Origin: Candidatus Nomurabacteria bacterium
GTDB lineage: Bacteria; Patescibacteriota; Minisyncoccia; Phycocordibacterales; SBAW01
Length of the DNA stretch: 7,041 bases
Reading direction: 5' to 3'
NCBI GenBank assembly: GCA_943355135.1
Contig: CALREG010000027.1
Span: forward strand, 1 to 7,041
Position 1 is the stretch's first letter, and each line of letters starts with the position of its first letter. Below, in pieces: positions 1 through 5,317 of this stretch. The notes beneath the pieces were generated by a model. That model saw nothing but the letters and a program-made list of their open reading frames with translations. It ran no database searches and was not told where the DNA came from. The position numbers and the translations under genes were made by a program.

Positions 1-2
1 CA

Positions 3-1094
3 AAGGTCAGTCCTAAGCTCCAAAAGCGAATTGACGAGGCAAACAGGAAGGCCGAGACCTTGATGGAGCGTGGCCGCATGCGCGGCTTCGTCACCTATGA
101 CGAAATTCTTAAAGCATTCCCGACCATCGAGTCCGATGTCAACTTTCTTGAAGAGCTGTACGAAAAGTTTTCTACCGCGCGCATCGACGTGCTCGAGGGC
201 GGCGGCATGCTCGAAATAACCGAAGAGGATCCGGTCAAAGGCTACGCGCGCAGCGACAGCCAGTACGACTCTATCCAGATGTACCTGCGCGAGATAGGCA
301 AGTACCCGCTCCTTAACGGCGAACAGGAGCGCTCGCTCGCCAAGCGCATCACCGAAGGCGACGCCGAGGCGCGCAACCTGCTCGCCCGTGCCAACCTCCG
401 CCTCGTGGTGTCTATTGCCAAAAAGTACGTCGGCCGCAGCCCAGACCTCACACTCCTCGACCTCATACAAGAGGGCAATCTCGGTCTCTTTAAGGCCGTT
501 GACAAATTCGACTTTACAAAAGGATTCAAATTTTCAACATACGCCACATGGTGGATACGCCAAGCTATTACCCGCGCGCTCGCGGACCAGAGCCGCACCA
601 TCCGCATCCCCGTGCACATGGTAGAAACTATTGCCAAATACAAGCAGGTCAGCCGCCGGTTGGCACAAGACCTCGGTCGCGACCCGTTGGCCGAAGAAGT
701 GGCGCTTGAGATGGGCGTTGATGTAGAAAAGATCTACCAGATAGAAAAGATAGACCAAGACACCGTGTCGCTCGAGAGCCCGGTCGGCTCGGATGATGGC
801 GAGGACAAGTCGGTACTCGGCGACTTTATCAAAGACGACAAAATTCTTTCGCCCGACCAAGAGGTGTCGCGCCGTATCCTCGGCGACCAGCTTAAAGAAA
901 TCCTCGATGAACTCTCGCCCAAAGAGCGCGAGATTTTGAAGCTGCGCCATGGGCTCGAGGACGGCATTTATCACACACTCGAAGAGGTGGGCAAGAAGTT
1001 TGGCGTCACCCGCGAGCGCATCCGCCAAATAGAGGCCAAGGCGCTCGAGCGCATCCGCACTCACGACAAAGCCCGCCGACTTAAAAGTTACTAA
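3..1094 (+). CDS. rpoD: RNA polymerase primary sigma factor (group 1, sigma-70), 5' end beyond window
   Basis: Housekeeping sigma factor that binds core RNA polymerase and recognises -10/-35 promoters. Numbering from the TTG at 60: region 1.1 remnant about 1-60 ('RGFVTYDEI'); region 1.2 about 69-96 ('YLREIGKYPLL'); regions 2.1-2.4 about 104-170, including 'DLIQEGNLGLFKAVDKFD' and the -10-reading 'TYATWWIRQAI'; region 3 from about 180 ('TIRIPVHMVE'); region 3.2 'LGDFIKDD'; region 4.2 helix-turn-helix 306-333 ('VTRERIRQIEAKALERIR'). There is no long non-conserved insert between 1.2 and 2.1. The frame stays open to base 3 (KVSPKLQKRIDEANRKAETL before the first Met), and the first helix of region 1.1 would fall there, so the gene probably begins upstream. 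However, an AGGAAGG at 46-52 lies 7 nt before the TTG at 60, so a start at 60 or 63 is possible. Identity is essentially certain; the start is not. Confidence 0.96.
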   Translation, partial: KVSPKLQKRIDEANRKAETLMERGRMRGFVTYDEILKAFPTIESDVNFLEELYEKFSTARIDVLEGGGMLEITEEDPVKGYARSDSQYDSIQMYLREIGKYPLLNGEQERSLAKRITEGDAEARNLLARANLRLVVSIAKKYVGRSPDLTLLDLIQEGNLGLFKAVDKFDFTKGFKFSTYATWWIRQAITRALADQSRTIRIPVHMVETIAKYKQVSRRLAQDLGRDPLAEEVALEMGVDVEKIYQIEKIDQDTVSLESPVGSDDGEDKSVLGDFIKDDKILSPDQEVSRRILGDQLKEILDELSPKEREILKLRHGLEDGIYHTLEEVGKKFGVTRERIRQIEAKALERIRTHDKARRLKSY

Positions 1095-1099
1095 ACAGA

Positions 1100-1135
1100 A
1101 ACCCCGCCGATTCAATGGAATTGGCGGGGTTTTTT
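1100..1135 (+). terminator. Intrinsic terminator of rpoD
   Basis: A 14-bp stem (1100-1113 with 1118-1131, one G-U wobble, 4-nt loop AATG) is followed by a T run. It begins 6 nt after the rpoD stop. In the opposite direction the hairpin is followed only by TTTCTGTTT, so termination of the convergent microprotein gene would be weaker. Confidence 0.93.
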
Positions 1136-1255
1136 GTTTTGGTAGTAGTCGGCAAGATATTCTTCCGTTTGGGCGGCCATCGGCCGCGGCTTTCGCCTAA
1201 AAAATATCGCCACCGCTATTACTGCGAGGACGACGAGTAACGCTACGAGGTCCAT
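1112..1255 (-). CDS. Small single-pass membrane protein (47 aa), unrecognised
   Basis: Read on the minus strand: ATG at 1255, stop TGA at 1114-1112, 47 residues. An AAGGAG Shine-Dalgarno (complement of 1262-1267) sits 6 nt before the ATG, which is ideal spacing and the main support for translation. Residues 2-19 (start MDLVALLVVLAVIAVAIFF) form one hydrophobic helix, followed at once by the basic cluster RRKPRPR-like 'RRKPRP', as expected for an N-out/C-in anchor. The tail has 'EEYLADYYQNKKPRQFH', acidic and aromatic then basic. It converges on rpoD; its last codons and stop are inside the rpoD terminator hairpin. A possible promoter on its strand is TTGCAT (1324-1329) with TACAAG 17 nt on, which is mediocre. 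I do not recognise a family. It could be a chance ORF, but the combination of Shine-Dalgarno, helix and positive-inside charge argues for a real gene. Confidence 0.58.
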   Translation of the reverse strand: MDLVALLVVLAVIAVAIFFRRKPRPMAAQTEEYLADYYQNKKPRQFH

Positions 1256-1288
1256 CGCACACTCCTTTTAGCACGCAGAACGAAACAA

Positions 1289-1317
1289 CTTTCTATTTTC
1301 CTTGTACCCCATATACT
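1289..1317 (+). promoter_or_regulatory. Putative promoter of the PD-(D/E)XK nuclease gene (leaderless)
   Basis: A TATACT at 1312-1317 is a good -10 element. Only GTGTAG (6 nt) separates it from the ATG at 1324, so the predicted transcription start coincides with the start codon. The -35 is poor (around 1289-1295, TTTCTA-like). No Shine-Dalgarno precedes the ATG. Confidence 0.45.
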
Positions 1318-1323
1318 GTGTAG

Positions 1324-2211
1324 ATGCAAGGAAGGAGGGCCAAAAAGCAAAAGAAACAGGGTTCAAAAAAGTACCCCATCGCGCATTGGAGCCACTCGAG
1401 CTTAATGGCATTTCTTCGCAACCCACTGGCATTTTATAAACGCTACGTCGAACTTATTTATGACACACCAAGCGGACCCGCGGCGGTGGTCGGGCGTGCC
1501 GCGCACACCGCGCTCCAGCACTTCTACGGCGGGATAGGGAAGGACGAGTCGATAGCGCTGGGGCTCGAGTACTTGCGCAACGTAGCCGACTTCGAAATCA
1601 ATTTTGGCAAAGCAAAGACTAAAACAGCGCAACGCGCCAAGCGCGAGTCGATGGAGCGGGAGTACCTGCAGGCAGTCGGCTTCTACCTAGAGCGTCCACC
1701 CAAGTACAACGTGCTCGGGGTAGAGGTCAAGGCGACTGCACAGGTTGAGGGCCTGCCGCTCCCGATTAAGGCGGTGTCAGACTTGGTAGTACAAAGCAAG
1801 GTCGACCCACGCGGGCTTGATGTGGTCGACCACAAATTTGTTGGGGCGTTTAGTCCGCACAAAGGCGACAAGTCCTTGTTTGTATTCCAAGCTATCTTCA
1901 ACTACTACACGGTCAAAAAGAATTTCGGCAAGCCGGTGCGGCGCTTTATCGTCCACGAGTGCAAGATCTCGCGCAATGCCGACGGCTCTCCACAGATGCG
2001 CCGCTATATAATCGACTTTCGTCAGTTTAGGCAGGAGTTCATCATTTTTAATCGGCTGGTGCGCGACGCAACGCTGGCGCTCGCACACACCAAAGTATTT
2101 TTGCCCAACCCCTCAGACATGTTTGAGGGGGAGAATAGCTTAGACATATATCGCCTAAACCTCCCGCCCGAGGACTACGACGCGCACTTTAGACCGGACC
2201 CTACTGAGTAG
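1324..2211 (+). CDS. PD-(D/E)XK superfamily nuclease, RecB/Cas4-like
   Basis: A 295-residue stand-alone nuclease of the RecB C-terminal/PDDEXK_1 type, expected to cut DNA with Mg2+. Family signs in order: 'SHSSLMAFLRNPLAFYKRY' at 23-41, the usual N-terminal helix of this family; 'GRAAH' with metal-binding His61; Asp153 in 'IKAVSDLVV'; Asp169 and Lys171 in 'LDVVDHK', the D-x-K catalytic core; 'FQAIFNYY' with Gln189 as the motif III helix. The N-terminus is very Lys/Arg-rich (residues 4-17). Only one cysteine (213) is present, so the four-Cys Fe-S cluster of Cas4 and AddB is absent. No helicase gene or cas gene is adjacent, so its job (repair, recombination, degradation of incoming DNA) cannot be assigned. 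The ATG at 1324 is the first in frame and has no Shine-Dalgarno but a -10 element immediately before it. The 3' end overlaps the convergent dsbA-like gene by 11 bp. Confidence 0.87.
   Translation: MQGRRAKKQKKQGSKKYPIAHWSHSSLMAFLRNPLAFYKRYVELIYDTPSGPAAVVGRAAHTALQHFYGGIGKDESIALGLEYLRNVADFEINFGKAKTKTAQRAKRESMEREYLQAVGFYLERPPKYNVLGVEVKATAQVEGLPLPIKAVSDLVVQSKVDPRGLDVVDHKFVGAFSPHKGDKSLFVFQAIFNYYTVKKNFGKPVRRFIVHECKISRNADGSPQMRRYIIDFRQFRQEFIIFNRLVRDATLALAHTKVFLPNPSDMFEGENSLDIYRLNLPPEDYDAHFRPDPTE
2109..2130. other. Near-perfect hairpin inside the nuclease gene, downstream of dsbA-like gene
   Basis: CCCCTCA (2109-2115) pairs with TGAGGGG (2124-2130); pairing continues into the loop through a G-U, A-T and C-G, leaving a 2-nt loop. 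On the plus strand it is coding sequence (NPSDMFEGEN). On the minus strand it lies about 70 nt after the dsbA-like stop and could protect or end that transcript, although no T run follows it. Confidence 0.35.
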
Positions 2212-2920
2212 TGGTGGTGCCGGTGGTTGACGGAGGAGTGATTTCTTCGCCCAAGACAGCGTCGATGGCTGCGCGCATCGAGTCGTACGGCTGTGCGCCG
2301 TTGAGTACCACCGAGTCGCTGCCGACCATCAGGAGCGTAAAGGGAGTGCCCTGTGCGCCGGCGGCTATAGCCTCGTTGTAGCTGGTTTGTATCTTCTCGT
2401 TGAAGGTGTCTCCCTTCATGCAGACGTTGAAGGTGTCTACATTAAGGCCGACATCTTTGGCAATCACCGGCAGCTGGGTCAAATCGAGTCCGTTGTCGGA
2501 TGGGGTGATCTCAAAGATTCTGTCGGTGTAGGCAAAGTATGCCGTGTCGCCGCCCTGAGCCGCTGCACACTCGGCCGCGTACGCTTCCTGCGCCGCCTTA
2601 GAGTGTATCTGAGTGAGCGGGAACGGGCGCTGGACCCACGCAACCTTACCCGAGTCGCCGTAGTACTTCATGATGAGATGCATCGTGTCGTTGAAGATTT
2701 TGCAGTGTGAGCATTCCAAGTCCATATACTCGATGACCTTAACCTGCGCGTTTGGATTGCCCAAAATGTGGTCAACTCCCGGCGTATAGGGACGCACGCT
2801 AACCTTGCCGTCAGTAGTGCCATTGGTCGGCGCAGAACTTTTGCCTGCCAAAAAAACACCACCTGCGATTAATGCACCTGCAACTACGATAGTAATAGGT
2901 AGAACGTATTGGCTTTTCAT
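2201..2920 (-). CDS. Membrane-anchored DsbA-like thiol-disulfide oxidoreductase (thioredoxin fold)
   Basis: A 239-residue protein predicted to make or rearrange disulfide bonds outside the cytoplasmic membrane. Residues 1-26 are a short basic start and a hydrophobic helix (PITIVVAGALIAGG), a signal anchor. A linker rich in Gly/Thr/Ser follows. The thioredoxin domain starts near 46 ('PGVDHILGNPNAQVKVIEYMDLEC') with active site C70-S-H-C73 and the cis-proline motif 'GTPF' at 191-194. Two further cysteines (118 and 167) may form a structural disulfide. The C-terminus is a Thr-rich tail (STTGTTTTQ). This matches the Thioredoxin_4/DsbA-like family, common as a lone enzyme in Patescibacteria. The frame extends upstream to 2995, but that extension has no support and collides with the divergent gene. 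The ATG at 2920 is placed just before the hydrophobic helix and 9 nt after a TATAAT. No DsbB or VKOR partner is in the window. Confidence 0.92.
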   Translation of the reverse strand: MKSQYVLPITIVVAGALIAGGVFLAGKSSAPTNGTTDGKVSVRPYTPGVDHILGNPNAQVKVIEYMDLECSHCKIFNDTMHLIMKYYGDSGKVAWVQRPFPLTQIHSKAAQEAYAAECAAAQGGDTAYFAYTDRIFEITPSDNGLDLTQLPVIAKDVGLNVDTFNVCMKGDTFNEKIQTSYNEAIAAGAQGTPFTLLMVGSDSVVLNGAQPYDSMRAAIDAVLGEEITPPSTTGTTTTQ

Positions 2921-2937
2921 ATAATAGGTATTATAGT
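2909..2937 (+). promoter_or_regulatory. Promoter of the 2981-3439 gene
   Basis: TTGGCT (2909-2914), a 17-nt spacer and TATAGT (2932-2937). The predicted start is near 2944, giving a leader of about 37 nt with the Shine-Dalgarno at its end. The -35 element lies inside the first codons of the divergent dsbA-like gene. Confidence 0.55.
2920..2935. repeat. Perfect inverted repeat between divergent promoters
   Basis: TATAATA-GG-TATTATA: 7-bp arms with a 2-bp centre. It supplies a TATAAT on each strand and touches the dsbA-like start codon (2918-2920). It may be simply back-to-back -10 elements or an operator shared by the two genes. Confidence 0.8.
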
Positions 2938-2958
2938 CCTCAGGAGTTAGGAGTACAA
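2930..2958 (-). promoter_or_regulatory. Promoter of the dsbA-like gene
   Basis: On the minus strand: TTGTAC (complement of 2953-2958), exactly 17 nt, then consensus TATAAT (complement of 2930-2935). The ATG follows 9 nt after the -10, so the mRNA leader would be 0-3 nt. No Shine-Dalgarno is present. Confidence 0.65.
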
Positions 2959-2980
2959 CCGCTGACAAAAGGAGGTTTCT

Positions 2981-3439
2981 ATGGCTATTCCGCACCGAGT
3001 AGTCCTTTACTGGACTGTTGCTTTCTGTCTGGGAGGCTTTCTTGTCGATAGCATTACTTCGGCAGTTGCCTTACGTTCGGCGGCAGACCCCCCCGAATAT
3101 GTTTTGTTGCCTGAAAGGCCGAGGGTGCAGCAAAAGTTCCAATTTGGTGAGATCAACGAGCACGCGATTATGAACGCGGCCGTGGAGTGTAACCTCCACA
3201 AATGCTTAGATGACAGAGAGACAGTCGCCAAGTTCATCGATGCAGGCCAAAAAGGCATCTTCGGATTGCGCTTCGTGCTGAGGGTCTACCTCGCGGACCG
3301 TGAAGGCGATCTGATTCCGGAAAAGAAAGCAGCGATAGAAGCGTTGTTGGGATATCTCGACAAGGCGCAGTGGCCGCTCGGGCACCTGCGATACATTGTC
3401 GACAACGAAAAAAAGCCTGTGGAAAATGATAAAAAATAA
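2981..3439 (+). CDS. Exported or membrane-tethered protein of unknown function (152 aa)
   Basis: The start is well fixed by a consensus AAAAGGAGG (2967-2975) 5 nt before the ATG. Residues 7-32 are hydrophobic after a short basic start (IPHR), so a signal peptide or signal anchor is likely; a cut near 'SAA-DPP' (33-36) is possible. The rest (about 36-152) is soluble and charged, predicted mostly helical from about 57 ('EINEHAIMNAAVECNLHKC'), with a Lys/Glu-rich tail. Cysteines are 16 (in the hydrophobic segment), 70 and 75; the C-x4-C pair in the exported part could form a disulfide, which is notable beside a divergent DsbA-like gene, but a link is only conjecture. There is no lipobox (Cys16 is preceded by VAF). 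Arginine codons are mixed (CGA, CGT, AGG, AGA, one CGC), unlike the CGC-dominated core genes around it, hinting at a different origin or low expression. I recognise no family. Confidence 0.82.
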   Translation: MAIPHRVVLYWTVAFCLGGFLVDSITSAVALRSAADPPEYVLLPERPRVQQKFQFGEINEHAIMNAAVECNLHKCLDDRETVAKFIDAGQKGIFGLRFVLRVYLADREGDLIPEKKAAIEALLGYLDKAQWPLGHLRYIVDNEKKPVENDKK

Positions 3440-3462
3440 CCCGCTACCAAGCGGGTTTTTTC
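3429..3462. terminator. Bidirectional intrinsic terminator between 2981-3439 gene and exonuclease gene
   Basis: AACCCGCT (3438-3445) pairs with AGCGGGTT (3450-3457), loop ACCA. The plus strand continues with TTTTTTTC; the minus strand continues with TTATTTTTTATC. Both converging genes stop at it: TAA 3437-3439 on plus and TAA 3466-3464 on minus. Confidence 0.9.
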
Positions 3463-3463
3463 T

Positions 3464-4036
3464 TTAAAACGGCAGCGTGTGGGTCATGCCTCCGGTGTCG
3501 CCAGTGGCTTCCCAGGAGGAGGTGTCCAGCTTAATCTCGCGCAGGCCGTCGTAGTCGCGATATTTTAGGCTGCCTTTTTTCTTGGCGTACTCGTAGAGAT
3601 TTTTAGTAATCTCCACGTCCGACAGGCAGTAGTCGAGCACTTTTTGTTTGAGGCCCTGCTTCCACCACTCGACCACATCGAGTCCGTGGCCGGTCTTGCC
3701 CGCGCCGAGCGTCGCTTCGGCCACATTGTCGAGCTTGAGTCGCCGGCCCAGAACATTTTTGATTTCTTTGAGCAAGTCGACACTTTTTATTTTGGTCAGG
3801 TCGCCGGCGTAGTATTTGTTGAGTATTGGGATGTCGAAGTGCTCGGAGTTGTAGCCGATGATGATGTCCGCGTTCTCGAACAAAGGCCACGCGTCTTTTA
3901 AATCTTCTTTATAAAATCCTTTGAGGCTGTTGTCGGCAGAGTCGTGCACACCGAGCACCGTCACCTCGAGGTTAGAAAAATCGCCGTTCGTGCGGAAATC
4001 ACCTTCTGTTTCGATGTCGAACGTAATTTTGCGCAT
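3464..4036 (-). CDS. Predicted 3'-5' exonuclease, DEDDy type, RNase H-like fold
   Basis: A 190-residue protein of the DnaQ-like exonuclease group, close to the exonuclease domain of B-family DNA polymerases (RNase_H_2/YprB-like). All three motifs are present: Exo I 'FDIET' with Asp7 and Glu9; Exo II 'GYNSEHFD' with Asp68; Exo III 'YCLSD' with Tyr136 and Asp140, making it a DEDDy enzyme. The substrate (DNA or RNA) cannot be told from sequence. It is free-standing, with no polymerase or helicase domain. The ATG at 4036 is one base after the hisS stop (TAA-T-ATG), so it is almost certainly cotranscribed and translationally coupled with hisS. The frame runs on to 4141, but that part overlaps hisS and lacks the fold, so the internal ATG immediately before Exo I is chosen. 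It ends at a bidirectional terminator. Confidence 0.88.
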   Translation of the reverse strand: MRKITFDIETEGDFRTNGDFSNLEVTVLGVHDSADNSLKGFYKEDLKDAWPLFENADIIIGYNSEHFDIPILNKYYAGDLTKIKSVDLLKEIKNVLGRRLKLDNVAEATLGAGKTGHGLDVVEWWKQGLKQKVLDYCLSDVEITKNLYEYAKKKGSLKYRDYDGLREIKLDTSSWEATGDTGGMTHTLPF

Positions 4037-4037
4037 A

Positions 4038-5288
4038 TTACCCAAGTTCGGCAAAGTACTCCGGTAATACCGCGCGCTCGATACTCTCTTCCGCACCGCT
4101 TGCAAGGTTGCGCACCACAAACTTGGCTTCAGCCAGCTCATCGTCGCCGACTACCAGCAGGTAGGGGATTTTGTGCTTGCCCGCGGTCTTGATTTGGTCG
4201 CCCAGTTTGCGCTCGCCAAAGTCGATCGCGACGCTTACACCCCCTCGTCGCAGCTCGCCTGCAAGGGTCTGCGCCTCTAGCGCGAGCTCGGGCTTGGTGA
4301 CTGCTATATAGACGGCTGTAGGAGGCGTATAGGGCGGTATAAGGCCGCGTACGGTAAGGAAGTCGCGGATAGTAACATCTCCCATGCCAAAGCCCACACC
4401 CGGCAGTGCTTCGTCGTCAAAGAGGGCGGTCAGGTTGTCATAGCGGCCGCCGCCAAAGAGCGCGCGGTTGTTGTCTTTGTGGGTGTCAAAGACCTCAAAT
4501 ACTATTCCGGTGTAGTAGGCAAAGCCGCGGACAATAGAGGGGTCGTAGACTACGTTTTTGATGCCGGCATCGCGGAAGTCAGCAATCATTTTTTCTATCT
4601 CCGCAGGAATATTTTTTGGCGAGAGGAGGCTTTTGTTGACACCTAGTTTAGCCAAGCCTGCATCAAAATCTACTTCAGATATTTTTGCACGGCGGTCGAG
4701 CAGGCCAAAAAGTTCTTTGGTTTGAGTTTCGTTGAGGTTGTGCTCGGTGGCAATGGCATTAATAGCTTCGCGGCTGCCGACGCGGATTTCGAAGTCGCTC
4801 TCTCGCGCGCCAAAGGCCGACATGATGCCGTAGGCAACGCCGATGACCTCGGCATCGGCTGCAAGACTCCTCGAGCCAAAGAGGTCTACATTGAGCTGCC
4901 AGTGCTCGCGCAGGCGACCGCGCTGGGGGCGCTCGTACCGAAACACGTTGGGGATAGAGTACAGCCGCAAGGGGAACCCGAGCTCGCGGCGCCGTGCCGC
5001 AACCATGCGCGCAACGGTCGGTGTCATCTCGGGGCGCAAGGCGACCTCACGGCCGCCGCGGTCGATAAAGGTGTATGACTGCTCGTTTATTATTTCTTCG
5101 TTGTCAGAGCCTTTGGCTTTGTACAATTCTGCGGGCTCAAGTATCGACGCATGATACTCGACATAGCCGACCTTCTCGACGACACCGCGTATGGTGGTAA
5201 AAAGATACTGCAGAAAAGCTTGGTCTTCCGGATAAAAATCGCGGACGCCTTTGTATGGTTCGACTGACAATTTGTCTTTTTTGGACAT
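4038..5288 (-). CDS. hisS: Histidine--tRNA ligase
   Basis: Class II aminoacyl-tRNA synthetase charging tRNA-His with histidine and ATP in the cytoplasm. 416 residues, the normal length. Start 'EPYKGVRDFYPED' (10-22); motif 1 area and 'ALRPEMTPTVARM' (83-95); motif 2 'FRYERPQRGRLREHWQLNVDLFG' (starts 116) with the ATP-binding Arg; histidine-binding loop 'RGFAYYTGIVFEVF' (254-267); motif 3 'FGGGRYDNL' with 'PGVGFGMG' (278-303); anticodon-binding domain about 325-416 ('GGVSVAIDFGERKLGDQIKTA'). Motif 2 has FRY and REHWQ rather than the enteric FRH and RQFHQ. The ATG at 5288 fits the conserved N-terminus; the frame extends to 5354 but would overlap truB. There is no clear Shine-Dalgarno. First gene of a two-gene unit with the downstream exonuclease. 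Confidence 0.97.
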   Translation of the reverse strand: MSKKDKLSVEPYKGVRDFYPEDQAFLQYLFTTIRGVVEKVGYVEYHASILEPAELYKAKGSDNEEIINEQSYTFIDRGGREVALRPEMTPTVARMVAARRRELGFPLRLYSIPNVFRYERPQRGRLREHWQLNVDLFGSRSLAADAEVIGVAYGIMSAFGARESDFEIRVGSREAINAIATEHNLNETQTKELFGLLDRRAKISEVDFDAGLAKLGVNKSLLSPKNIPAEIEKMIADFRDAGIKNVVYDPSIVRGFAYYTGIVFEVFDTHKDNNRALFGGGRYDNLTALFDDEALPGVGFGMGDVTIRDFLTVRGLIPPYTPPTAVYIAVTKPELALEAQTLAGELRRGGVSVAIDFGERKLGDQIKTAGKHKIPYLLVVGDDELAEAKFVVRNLASGAEESIERAVLPEYFAELG

Positions 5289-5310
5289 ACGAGTACTTGC
5301 TTGGTATTCT
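5282..5310 (+). promoter_or_regulatory. Promoter of truB (leaderless)
   Basis: TGGACA (5282-5287, 5 of 6 matches to the -35 consensus), 17-nt spacer, TATTCT (5305-5310). Seven bases later comes the truB ATG at 5318, so transcription should start at or one base before the start codon. The -35 overlaps the first codon of hisS. Confidence 0.6.
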
Positions 5311-5314
5311 AACA
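5306..5314 (-). promoter_or_regulatory. Extended -10 promoter of hisS
   Basis: On the minus strand TGTTAGAAT is an extended -10 (TGn followed by TAGAAT). The -35 (TCAGAA-like, inside truB codons) is weak, as extended -10 promoters tolerate. The predicted start leaves a leader of about 10 nt before the hisS ATG. It overlaps the truB -10 by five bases. Confidence 0.5.
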
Positions 5315-5317
5315 GAA

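Noticed and set aside
534..1115. Long minus-strand ORF (193 codons) opposite rpoD
   Set aside because: It lies opposite a certain gene with all sigma-70 motifs, has no Shine-Dalgarno and no family signature; it results from the codon bias of rpoD.
1324..2211. Cas4 as part of a CRISPR adaptation module
   Set aside because: No cas1/cas2, no repeat array and no cluster cysteines are present in the window.
2921..2995. N-terminal extension of the dsbA-like gene to 2995
   Set aside because: It would place 25 residues before a clear signal anchor, overlap the divergent gene and read through the gene's own promoter.
2981..3439. Lipoprotein call for the exported orphan protein
   Set aside because: The only N-terminal Cys (16) is preceded by VAF and lies mid-helix, not a lipobox.
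4037..4141. N-terminal extension of the exonuclease into hisS
   Set aside because: The extension overlaps conserved hisS codons, and the fold begins right at the internal ATG before Exo I.
5255..5317. Earlier truB start at 5255
   Set aside because: It would overlap the hisS start and cover the promoter; the extra residues are not TruB-like.
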